Shown: in pieces, positions 36,237 to 46,633 of the stretch
How the letters are laid out: every line of letters starts with the position of its first letter
Position numbering within the stretch: the stretch's first letter is position 1
Source: Cryptomeria japonica
Lineage: Eukaryota; Streptophyta; Pinopsida; Cupressales; Cupressaceae
DNA: 64,000 nt
Reading direction: 5' to 3'
NCBI RefSeq assembly: GCF_030272615.1
Contig: NC_081412.1
Coordinates: 23,342,432 to 23,406,431 of the forward strand
Translations under genes and position numbers: made by a program
Notes under the pieces: model-generated
The model's input: the letters and a program-made list of their open reading frames with translations, nothing else
What the model was told of the DNA's origin: nothing
The model's database searches: none

Positions 36237-36357
36237 AAATGGATTTGGAGGATGAAGAGTTTGACTTTGGAACGAAAGGACCTAAAATGGATTTGGAGGA
36301 TGAAGAGATTGACTTTGGAATGAAAAGACCTAAAATGGATTTGGAGGATGAAGAGTT
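36237..36357. repeat. 48-bp tandem repeat, right part
   Basis: Two and a half more copies of the same 48-bp unit as 26286-26432. Removing element B and one aaatg restores an uninterrupted array in phase. Confidence 0.85.
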
Positions 36358-38602
36358 TTCTTGATCTTGATCTTGACTTGGAGTAGGATCATTTGAGTTT
36401 GTGTTTTTCTCTTGATTTTGAATTAGATTAGTGAAGGAGATGGAAGGGATATCATGCTCTTTCTTAGAAGGTGGATGTTGAATGGGACTCTGCTCTTGAG
36501 ATAAAAGGGAATCATCATGGATGGAATACCAAAATTTTAGGGGATCATCTTAAGATTCTTGATAGGTAGGATCTTGATAAAAAATGGGATTAGATTGGAG
36601 AGCCATGATATCTTGATCTTGATTTAGGCCAGGACTCATTTCCTTTGAATAAGCTTTTTCTTTTTCAAGCGACACGGGATGGTCACATGAGTGATCAAAG
36701 TTTTAGTTTTGATAGGTTGATGTTGTTGATTTGATGGATACTTCGTTTTGGATACTCAAGCTTACTAGTTGAATAGAGGGTTTGTTCGATAGGCCCCTAT
36801 GACAAAGCACGTCAAATAATATGGAAAAAGTCTCTCGATATGGAAACTTGATTTGAATAACTTGAATACCTCGCTAGGTATTATTGTCGTTGAGATTGTT
36901 GGATGATAAACTCTTGATCACTTGGTTTGATACTCCCCTAATCTTGTTGGATGAAAATCTTGCTTAAAGACAGTTGAAAAGTTGATAACCACCTCAAAAA
37001 AGTGCTTTGTTGGATTTGGAAATTCTTTTCTCTCTAAGGTTTCTCTTTGCTCTTTGTTTTGAATTGATTGTTGTATTGGTTGAATTGCAAGATTTTTCAA
37101 TGTTCATAACAAGAAGACATAGCACACACGAAAACAATGATCATCCCTATGCTAAACATTGAGTGTATGTTTTTGTGAGGATATTTTCAAATCCCCAATG
37201 TTTTCATTGGTCTGATTTACAATAAAGAACACATCAGATAGATAATTTATTCAAAGGTCATCAACAATATCATAACCCAGACACTCTCGATACTCTATCA
37301 GCTCAAACATCCTTGTCACCCCCTAGGGCGCCCATTTTTTTTGCCTTTTTCCAAAAATTAACACAAAGAGAATTTGTCCTCAATTGAGTAGTTATCTTGG
37401 GAGATATATGGTGAGTAATCTTGGGTTCGGATTCTTCCCCATCCTTGCACTATGATATTGCCAATGTATGGCAATTGACTCGGTTCAAAGCTTCTAATGC
37501 TAAGGTTTGTAGTAAGGATTATGTTCGACATTGAAAATGATAAACTCAATTAAGAGGCTTCCCAATCTTTAGAACAAAGGATTTTTGCATCACAAGGATA
37601 CTGGGGGAAGGCTATCAAATACACACTTCCGTTGGATGGGATTTTCATCAACCTCCACATTTGATTATAGTGGGTTGGTAAACTTGGTGATAAATTCATT
37701 GCCCACTTGGGTCGTACCCTTCTCACTAGCCCCCTCGAGGCTTTGGGAAGGCAGGCCCTCTAAAGGATTTAATTGCTTGAAAGTAAAGAAAGCATAAAAG
37801 AGCGGGTTTGGCTTTTTGGTCACCCAATTAAGGGGAGAGCATATACCTACCACTTTCGAGACACAAAGTATAAGTGTTCTTTTTAACCTTCCATAGCTAT
37901 GGGATCTATCCTCTATTTGGAGAAGTTGCTCCAACAAGCATGGTGTTTATTTTAGCCCCACTTAGAAAATGATTCTCTAAACTAGGAATTGGAAATCCTA
38001 GTCAACAAAATGAAAATCGTTGCAAAAAGTAACTTGTTTTATAAGAATGGACAAGTTGATTGTTCTTTTTAACTTGAAAAAAATAAGATTGATTGTGTTT
38101 TTTACCTTTGCAAGAAAATGAAAGTTTGTTGTTCTTTTTAGAGCCCAAATTTTGAGGTGTGAATCCCAACTTTGCAAGAAAGTAAATGTTTGATTTGTTG
38201 TTCTTTTTACTTGCAAATGTGATTATTTTTAGAGCCCAAAAACAAGTGAGGTACTTTTTAGAACACCAAATTGAAAAATGAAGTTATTTTTACCCAAAAG
38301 GAAATATGAGTTCTTTTTAACCAACTTTTGAAAAAGCTAGAAAAGAAATCACTAAATCCCAACTTAACTCCTCCAAATCTGCAAGAAATTGTTAGAAACC
38401 TGACAAAAAAAGAGAAGTTAGTGAAAATCCAAATCCTTAGGTGGGCTTCCACAAGCCTAATTTCAAATCGTGGTTACAAATTTTTCACTCCTGATTCTGA
38501 AATGCCCTGAAATTTGACTGTCTGAAATTTGGAGGATCTTCCAAAAACTAGATTTTGCATTATAACTCCTAAAGGTCCGAAACCCCTCTCAAACATCCTA
38601 AC
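36358..38602. other. Element A 5' internal region without a recognised gene
   Basis: No known motif on either strand. Around 37990-38340 the phrase ttgttctttttaa or gttctttttag recurs several times at irregular spacing. Confidence 0.4.
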
Positions 38603-38694
38603 AATATATATGGAATATAACTGAAAGTATAAGTGTGACATTTCCTCTTCTCTTTTCTCTTTCTTATACTTAAATGTTATATTCCATATATATT
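38603..38694. repeat. Hairpin-forming inverted repeat
   Basis: Arms at 38603-38633 and 38663-38694. A 19-bp perfect outer stem (aatatatatggaatataac) and an 8-bp inner stem (agtataag) are separated by a small internal loop, with a 29-nt pyrimidine-rich terminal loop. The direct repeat cacaagcctaatttcaa lies on both sides (38450-38466 and 38702-38718). Confidence 0.8.
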
Positions 38695-38734
38695 ATCCTT
38701 GCACAAGCCTAATTTCAAGATTTGATTAAAAATT

Positions 38735-39060
38735 TTGCACTCTATTTCAAATGCACCAGAACATAGAACATATGCACTAAAACAATTATCGAATGCGCTA
38801 AAATATTTGTCAAATGCACTAATCTGCATCACAAAAGTGCTAACCTATGTTACAGAAGTGCTAACCTATGTTACAGAAGCACTAACCTGTGTTACAGAAG
38901 CGCTAACCTACTATTTGAATGTGTGAATTCATGATTAAAAGCACTATTCTATTGAAAGCACATGCTAACCTACGTGATAAAAGTGCTTATTGAACAAATG
39001 CACTGTCAAATTTCACAAATGCATGAAATTTGACTTACACAAGCGTTAAATTGATTTCAA
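38735..39060. repeat. 21-bp tandem repeats with GCGCTAAC/GTGCTAAC core (5' side of element A)
   Basis: At 38820-38905 units such as cagaagtgctaacctatgtta follow head to tail with a 21-bp period. More loosely spaced copies lie on both sides. The core is the reverse complement of the cluster at 17255-17500. Confidence 0.8.
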
Positions 39061-39103
39061 AAGAATAAGACAGGATATTAGAAAAGGTAAGTTCGAGGCC
39101 TGA

Positions 39104-39121
39104 GCCCCATGGTGGGCGCCA
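39104..39121 (-). other. Element A primer binding site
   Basis: Minus-strand TGGCGCCCACCATGGGGC, three bases from the LTR. Sites beginning TGGCGCCCACC are common in plant Ty3/gypsy elements. Confidence 0.8.
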
Positions 39122-40535
39122 AAATGTGTCGACTTGAATTTCATCATCAGAATACTACCTGCAACATATTAGTTTCATAAAATACAAAAAAATGCTACAG
39201 GAAATCCAAACTCAACCAATGAAACTACATGAAATGAATATTAAAATAAAAACATTATTTTTACCTTCATGATTTAAGTCTCATTGTGTCCTAACTCCAC
39301 TGTTCCTGGTTGAAGATGGTTTTCTCTTAGACAAGCACCGATAGCTTCCAAGATGGCATATGAAGAATGGATTGATAACTGATAGTTAATTGATACTATG
39401 ATATGCAATGCAAATGATTTAAAGCTAAATGATTATGCTAAATGAGAAATGCTAATTGCTTCAAGATTAAAACTCACAGATGCATAAGTTCTCTCAAATT
39501 GTTAACTTGAAAACTCACTTGAAGACTAACTCTTTCTCAACTCAAACTCCTACTTTTATAGACTTTGAGAGGATAAGATGATGTGGCCTGGATCAACGGT
39601 CATGATCAGATCTACAGATTTGGATGTCTATGAGCAAAGGTGAAGGTTGAGAGAAAGGGAGAAGGAGAAGACAAGTGTCACTCATCTCACCTTGACTGGG
39701 TTGCTGACTGAGGGAATCTAGGATGGTTGGAGAAGATTTAGGCATGAGAGGACAAGTGGACTCAAGTCCTTCCTAAGATGTAGGGATATTGGAGAGAATA
39801 TAGAAGACATTTAAGAAATATGTGTACGTACACAATATTTCATTTATTTTGGAAGTTGAAGATAAGTGGCTAATAAATGTTTTATTTATTTTATTTTTGT
39901 TGAATTAATTTAGCCACGTGATGGATGAGTTGGCAAAGGAAAGATGAAGTGGAGATGGACGGATGAGTTGGAAAAGAGATTAAATAATTTAGAAATTATT
40001 TAATATTTGAGACTATAGGATAGAGGAATTAACCATTAAATATTAGATATTTAATTGATTGAAGGAATAATTAAATATTAGATATTTAATTAACTGATTA
40101 GAAGAACAATTAAATATTAGACATTTAATTAATTAGAGGAACAGGATAGATGAATTAATTAATAAAATATTTCAATTAAATTAATTAATAGAAAGACATG
40201 AAATGAATTAAATAAATTATTCTTTTCAAATTAATTATTTAATAGAAGAATAAATATTTTTTTATTTTTATTTTTATTTTTATGGTAAGTGCTATCAAGT
40301 ATGGGGATAGCGCCCTCGATTAAATTTAAGGAAAATTACAGCCAGTTATGCCACCCACATATGACAAAAGGCGGGTGAGTCAAATCATCCTGACAACCCT
40401 ATGATCCGACATTACATTTGGTAACAACACAAAAAGACTGAACAAAGACAAAGGACAATACAGTCAACACAAGTATGTCAAACAAAGACCAGTCGATTCT
40501 CAATGTGATTAGAGCAGTGACCAAGTGCAGGGCAA

Positions 40536-41102
40536 TTATTCATCTCCCCGAAGAGTTTGGAGAATAATAGCAGCATATTCACCAAGATTGATAACATTTG
40601 CAGTAGAGGCAGCTGGGAACCACCATTCATCGGAGTTGGTAACACACCTAAAGGGGTCCATGTTTCCATTCAAAACTGTGCACCTGAATATCTCCCAAGT
40701 GTTTTCCATGAAGGTCTTCATTCGCTCCCTTTTCTCTGCCTTCTCCATTCTTCTTCGCATTGTACTGCCCTTATCGCTGTTCGTAGAATCTGACCCATCC
40801 TCCTCCTTTTCCTCCTTGGAATTGTTTGCATCTTCACTGGAATGAGAGGGAAAATAGTACTCGGGCTGGAAATACGTTTTTAATATGCTAACCTTTATAT
40901 TTTCATCCAGGCCGAGAATACAATTGGCAACAATATTCCCAACGGACGGCTTCACAAAATCACACATCAACTCGACAGACCGCTCCCTTGAGTCAATGAT
41001 GTCAACTAAGGGAAGAACAACTGCTTCATAAATGAGGGCATCACACCAATGGATGTCTAAATTTAGAGTAATCCCCATCAACCCCTGAATTGCCGCATAC
41101 AC
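40536..41102 (-). CDS. LINE D 3'-terminal ORF, 188 residues, unknown
   Basis: An intact frame from ATG 41102 to 40536, beginning MYAAIQGLMGITLNLDIHW. The N-terminal half is mixed alpha-like sequence with VVLPLVDIIDSRERSVELM. Then comes a strongly acidic Ser-rich stretch (SSEDANNSKEEKEEDGS), a basic helix (MRRRMEKAEKRERMK) and a C-terminal half rich in Trp and Phe. An in-frame stop lies upstream near 41130. It is in a different frame from ORF2, which ends at 41374. It does not look like RT, RNase H or a knuckle. It may be a third ORF of this LINE family or captured host sequence. It is intact while ORF2 has four stops. Confidence 0.45.
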   Translation of the reverse strand: MYAAIQGLMGITLNLDIHWCDALIYEAVVLPLVDIIDSRERSVELMCDFVKPSVGNIVANCILGLDENIKVSILKTYFQPEYYFPSHSSEDANNSKEEKEEDGSDSTNSDKGSTMRRRMEKAEKRERMKTFMENTWEIFRCTVLNGNMDPFRCVTNSDEWWFPAASTANVINLGEYAAIILQTLRGDE

Positions 41103-41373
41103 ATACTCCCTCCGTTACAAATAGATTTCGAATTTGAGCGCTCGCATGCTTTTCATAGTTGACACATCTAATGTCCCCAAAGTGTGCCATTATCCAAGCT
41201 CATTAATACAGGCGACATTATTTTATGAAGCATTAATCTTTATAGAGTCAGATGCCTTTAGAAGTTTCCTTTCCAAAATCCCCAAAAAGCAGTGTTTTGA
41301 TACTGTTGCCCGATTTGCTTAGAAATAATAATGCGATTGTGCCGCCACTACCACGTAGAAATCATACTAGTAT

Positions 41374-42804
41374 CTACTTTTTGGGATATGGGAGGCAGTG
41401 GAATCCTGCCACTGTACCATGGGACTGAACCAGAGTCTTATCTAGTGCCACCTCTATCCAGGCCCAGGTAGTCATCCATCGAACGTACAAGTCTCAACCG
41501 ATACCATCTCGTGAAGCATCCAATTTGATGTGATTAATTATGTCATTACTTGCAGAGTGTTGATCAAAGGTGATCTTGTTATCATTACATACCACACCCA
41601 AGTTTGCAAGGTAATCGACCATACGGTCCCCTTCCCGGTACACATGCTTGATCTCAATAGTGCCAATCAATTCCAACAGATGGGTTATTCGAGGGAGCCA
41701 TTTTCTTAACTTCCAGCATTGGAAATTTGATTTGATAATGCCACTTATAATTATTTGAGAATCTCCCTCAATGAGCACCTTGGAGATACCATTTTGTATG
41801 CAAAGATTTAATCCAACCTCTAATGCTCTGATTTCAGCCTCGTTGTTAGTAGCCATGCCCAGTCCACCATATACGCCATGTACTATCTTACTGGCATTGT
41901 TCCTAATTACGACTCCAAATCCGGCATCTCCTGGGTTACCCTTGCTAGCTCCATGAAAATTTAATTTCAACCAATCCTTCGAAGGGGCCATCCATCCGAT
42001 GTCCCTCGTATTCACTCTGTTTTTGGTGTTTATGACTAAAGAGTGTTTGAAGAGCCAAATCTTTTCCATTCTACGGTCCCAGTTGTTATAGGTTCTGATT
42101 CTCCTCGTGACAGATTTCCCATTTACCATTTCCTCAACAACACTTTTGATGTTTTCAATGACTTTATTAACCGGGAGCGTGGTTTCTTTGAAGATCCTCC
42201 TGTTTCTTTCTTTCCAAATGCGCTAAACAATTAATGAAGGTCCCACCAGCCACAGGTCACTCCACCTTGAATTATAGATCCTCGACCAAGAAATGAGGAA
42301 GTCCTCGAGTAACTCATATTTGACGATTTTAAGATTGGTATTTTCAAAGAACCAATTCCATTAGGCCTCCGCCATGGGACAATTGAAGAGTAAATGATTG
42401 GTAGATTCTTCATCGGCTCTGCACATAACACACATGTTGGGTCCAGAGATACCAATTGACTTTAGTCTGTCCCTAGTGAGGATCCTATTATGAAGGGCCA
42501 ACCAAAGAAATGCCCCCGCTTTAGGGAGAAGCTTATTAATCCAACATAGCATATGTGGCCAATCCGTGCACATACCCCTTTCTCTTTGTACCTCATAACC
42601 CAATTTGACAGAATATTCTCATGATTTGGCAACACTCCAGAATATACTATCCTCATCATTAAACAACGAGATACATCTACTTTTTAGTACATCTTTCAGA
42701 GATTCGCATAGAATCGGATTGCCAATGGATATCTGTTTCCATACCCTCTTCCCATCCAATTCCATATTCTGCTCGAAGTAATCCTCAACAAACACACCAT
42801 ACAT
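41374..42804 (-). pseudogene. LINE D ORF2 C-terminus: zf-RVT and plant-type RNase H
   Basis: One continuous minus-strand frame. zf-RVT shows in LPKAGAFLWLALHNRILTRD and CVMCRADEESTNHLLFNCP (42540-42370). RNase H follows with WLKLNFHGASKGNPGDAGFG, TNNEAEIRALEVGL, VLIEGDSQIII and HVYREGDRMVDYLANLG (42000-41600). The usual first catalytic Asp of NxDGAxxGNPG is His here (FHGAS). Nonsense codons: TGA 42619, TAA 42361, TAG 42223 and TGA 41494, then TAG 41374 as the likely true end. No frameshift. Confidence 0.88.
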
Positions 42805-42895
42805 AGACTCGACAAGCTCAATCTAGAAGAACAAATATTAAATAAATATAAAATATTTATTTAATTGCTCATAGCCAATTTTTATGTGTATACAA

Positions 42896-43530
42896 CACAA
42901 ATTAGAATAATCAAACATTTTAGTAAAATAAATCACTTAATACAAGATTTATTTTGGGAAAGCCTTTAAAAAACATTGAGCAAACAATAGAACCACTATC
43001 TCTATATCCATAATAAGAATTTTACAATAAAATAAGATAATTCTTTCATCTTATCATGAAAATCTTAAACTCATTTTTCAGAGATATTTTAGTAGCATGT
43101 ACTTGCCTTTTTATCAAACTCACTCATTTCGTCCTAAGAAGTTTATATATAAGTAAAAGAAAAACAAGAAAAGCTACCAAGGAAAGCTTATAACAAAAAA
43201 ATTTACTATGAAAAACCAAGTTTTTTTTTTTTATCGATGAAGTATATTTTTATTTATATAAGTAATTTAAAAAAATATAATATATGAAAACACGCCCGTG
43301 ATAATTGAACTGCACAAAAAACTACTCCCTTAAACCCATTACTACGTGATTACTACCAACTTATGCAACATATTACCCTTCTAATCTCCCATAGTCTTTT
43401 AATGAAAATTTAGAAAAGCTGAGTAAATAGTTCATAGGCTTATGCAAGATTTACAAAATTTACAATTCAAAACTCAAAATGGAAAAATATTCATACTATA
43501 TGTAAGTTATTTCAATGTCTTCTTAGTTCA
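42896..43530. other. AT-rich spacer
   Basis: No gene or repeat recognised between element A and the next LINE fragment. A T11 run lies near 43222. Confidence 0.5.
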
Positions 43531-44712
43531 TTCCTCCCAATAATATCCTTTCTTGAAATTTAATTGCTTCTTTGTAGATGTCTGTCTAGAATTCACCCCT
43601 GCATTTTGTTCTTTCTTCCAATCCCTAATGTTCTCCTTTACAAATATCCATCCCAATTGCACTTCTACTTGCCTATCTTCTTTGTCACTACCTACACTCC
43701 ATAAGAAGAATGGTGAAAAAGGAGGGGTACATTCTACCACATGAATCTAATCACCACCCAGTGCCTTGAAACCTTTCTTTGGCATGGAAATGACAATCAA
43801 TGACTCAAAATCGTAACACCATTCTCCCTTCATTGCCAAGTACATTATCCAACACGTATCCTCTTTCCCATCGAGCTTCAAACAACATGCCAGAAATAAA
43901 CAAGCAATATCCATGTTTGTTTGGTACCTGTATTCTACCACCAAATGCTTTTCTGCCAAAATCATTTTTAGAATTTGGAAGAACATTGGATTATCAAACT
44001 CAAAAATGTTTTTTAGATGATCATCAAATGTTTTGCCCAAAAAATCCAACTATTATATCTTCATTATCAATGTGAAGTTGGCCTCCATCTCTACTCTTAA
44101 ACACCTAGAAGATTCCTACCCGTGCTCAAATGAAATGAAATCTCCTTCATCAATTTTGCCTCCATAAAACCTATCTCGCACGCTACGAAGGCCTTAATAA
44201 TCTCAACACACTCAATGGTTTTCAATTGCTTTGTCCTTTAGCTTCACTCTACACCCTTTCATCCTCCAAATGCACCTCCCAATAATCCTCCCAACTCATA
44301 CCATCATTTCTTGTATTAAATGAAATTGCCCACTTCGACAGGGTGTCCACCACCTTATTACCATCACACCAAGTATGTGTAATTTTGAAATATGAAAAAT
44401 AATTTAATTTTGGTCTTATTATTTTAATGTATTTATTTATCTTCCAAACTTGTGCTTCACCTTTCATGATTGCATTAACAATTATTTGGGAGTCCCTTCT
44501 AAATGTAATTTCAAAACCAAAAATTTGTTCACCAACTTGACGACAAGCAAAACTGCCTTGGCCTCCGTTTTGTTGTTTGTCAGATCCACAAGCTTTTGAG
44601 CTCCTATCGCTAAAATGCGATCCCTTCCAATCCCAAGTAACACATCATGCCCTTGCCAGATTGATATTACCTTGAGAAGCATCATCAAAAAATATTTTTG
44701 TCCATCCTTCAT
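43531..44712 (-). pseudogene. Decayed LINE 3' part: RNase H remnant and downstream frame
   Basis: Minus-strand 44712-44482 and 44467-44249 carry an RNase H-like remnant: VDLTNNKTEAKAVLLVVKL (family pattern TNNxAEA) and THTWCDGNKVVDTLSKWA (family pattern H-x-REGNxVADxLA). Downstream on the same strand a second frame runs 44049-43531, broken by one stop at 43747. It contains MDIACLFLACCLKLDGKED and a Lys-rich end. No link to a known domain. The order RNase H then an extra ORF is the same as in LINE D, although the two extra ORFs do not look alike by eye. Confidence 0.6.
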
Positions 44713-46590
44713 ATGGTTTGAGTCACTCTACTTTTGTTGTATTATGGAAAGATGGATGAACCTACAAAGGCCCATTAACAGGCCGGAAAACTAAGTTTTT
44801 CTAATTAATGAACCCAAGTCACATTTCCAAAGGTGAACACCCAAGTTTTAAAACTATACAACATGAGTCAATACAACCTTCAAGGTAAACTCAAATTATG
44901 TTTCCAAACCATAAGTCCAAAACAAATTATTTTCATGTGACCCGTATTATTTATGTAAATTATATCACCTCCAAAAGTAAGTGCATATACAATGTTATGT
45001 ACAAAAACTCTTTATGAGAATATCACAACACCCAAAGTGTGGCATCCTACTTTAAGGCGGACCACAAATTTTATTTTTACGCAAGATGCACAACACCTTT
45101 CTCAACATATACCATACCACTTTTTGTAGGAACATTTTTTTTTTTAATCCCACTCTTTCTTTTTCATTTTCCTAGACAATAAGTTTGCGTTGAGAGATGA
45201 CCATACATAATGAGATCATTACTTTACATGGAGCCTTCTATCCTTTTATGTCTCAATATTTACTTATATGTTTCTAAGTGCTTGTTTATTTTGAAATACA
45301 TCTTCATGTGAGGATTCACATGCATCTTAAAGTGTGGTAAGATGTAATTATGTAATTTGTATACTCATGTCATTTCTCTAGTCATTGGGAATTGAACTAG
45401 TACATAACTGTGATATTTATTACATTTTTAGTGTTCAAATACATTCATTTGAGCATTAATTCATAATTAATTATCATTGAAAATTGTAGAGCATATAATG
45501 AGCATTCAATAGAAATAAATTTCAACTTGGAGTTTTAATTTAAAGTACTGTACATAAACAACAATCTATCGAACAAGGAATCTACTACGATATATGCTTT
45601 AAGATGCACAAGTCAAGGTGACAAGTATCTAAAGGAGAGTAGTTATCTAAAGGACCAACTTAACTATAGGATGTGACGCGTAAAGAGAAGTCACCTTGAT
45701 GACCAAGTGATTCATCTTAATGAGAAAGATGTGACACCTAATTACCATCAAGTAAGGAGTTGAATGACATACATATGACATGTGCTTCCATCAATGAAGG
45801 AGATGACATGTGCTCTTATTTTCTAATTTACTCAAGTACATCACATTAACTACCTAGGTAAATTTAATATAAGATGTAATAAATCATTAATTATACCCAC
45901 TTTAAAAGGAACAATACTTTGCATTAGAATAAATCATCCATATCACTTAGATGCTTGTTTGTTATTTGCCATTATTTATCACAACTATAGAAAGAATCTT
46001 ATTAAGAAAGTCATTCTAAAAGATTTTGAATTTTATGATTGAAAAATTTATACAAAACATTTTAAAATATCACTAATCTTTTATTATTAGCAAGAAACAA
46101 AGAATATAACACATCAAATAAATTAGATATTAATTACTTATTTATATAATATGAAAATTAATCGATAACAATAAAATTGACTCATATCAACTATAATTCT
46201 ATGTGAAATTTGAGGCATCAAACATAGCCAAATTGTGTGTATTGTATACTAAATGAATGAAATCTATAATATTTCAGTTCTTTAGCTCTATCATTATTCT
46301 ACAAATTTAATACTAATTCCTTAGCATTCAATTTTCCTAAAATATTATTAATTTATAAGCTCTATCATTAGATGGCTAGCTAAATTAATCTAGGTTTTGA
46401 TTTATCCTTGATTTGTGTGCACTATTCAATTAGCATAGCTTAAGTTTCGGGAATTATTTTCCGCTGCACATAAAGATTATGACTCACTTAAAATTGTCTC
46501 AGGATACACTTCTTCAGGGTTTAATGGGGTTTTTTCACCATAGCTCTTCTGCAAAGCTGAACAGCCGAGGAAACACATGCACACGATGTG
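44713..46590. other. Intergenic DNA upstream of the maturase gene
   Basis: AT-rich, with no long frame and no element ends. Its right end, up to 46633, should contain the promoter and 5' UTR of the maturase gene, but I cannot point to a specific box. Confidence 0.5.
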
Positions 46591-46633
46591 TTGCAACTTC
46601 AAATGTGGGGAGAAGTAGCATTAGCGCAATATA

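Larger units (their letters stand above)
40259..42823 (-). mobile_element. LINE D: 5'-truncated LINE with RNase H and a downstream ORF
   Basis: Bounded by tagaagaataaatatt (40243-40258) and tagaagaacaaatatt (42824-42839), a 16-bp target duplication with one mismatch. On the minus strand it ends in an A-rich tail of about four AAAAAT-type units (40284-40259). It contains the end of ORF2 (zf-RVT and RNase H) and a separate ORF of 188 codons. It lies within the 5' LTR of element A and so inserted after A. Confidence 0.9.
15557..42895 (-). mobile_element. Element A: 27-kb nested LTR retrotransposon, minus strand, PMD-carrying, no gag-pol found
   Basis: Matching long terminal repeats at 15557-16702 and 39125-42895 (the second interrupted by LINE D) bound this element. 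Orientation comes from two sites. A primer-binding-site-like sequence TGGCGCCCACCATGGGGC (minus strand, 39121-39104) is next to the right LTR. A polypurine tract AAAGAGGGGCAAAA (16716-16703) abuts the left LTR. Flanks are gcaca and acaca, a 5-bp target duplication with one change. Without elements C, B and D the internal part is about 10.2 kb and shows no gag, RT or integrase. The only recognisable coding is the antisense PMD-like frame. The layout resembles Tat-lineage Ty3/gypsy elements, which are known to carry antisense extra ORFs near the 3' LTR; this assignment is inference. Confidence 0.85.
39125..42895 (-). repeat. Element A 5' LTR interrupted by LINE D
   Basis: 39125-40258 and 42840-42895 together match the left LTR. 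The right copy has an extra short duplication near 39940-39970 (atggatgagttgg / acggatgagttgg). LINE D lies between the two parts. Confidence 0.9.

Noticed and set aside
41100-41125. actccctccgttac, resembling a Stowaway MITE terminal repeat
   Set aside because: No matching inverted end or TA duplication was found nearby; it lies between the ORFs of LINE D and the match is short.
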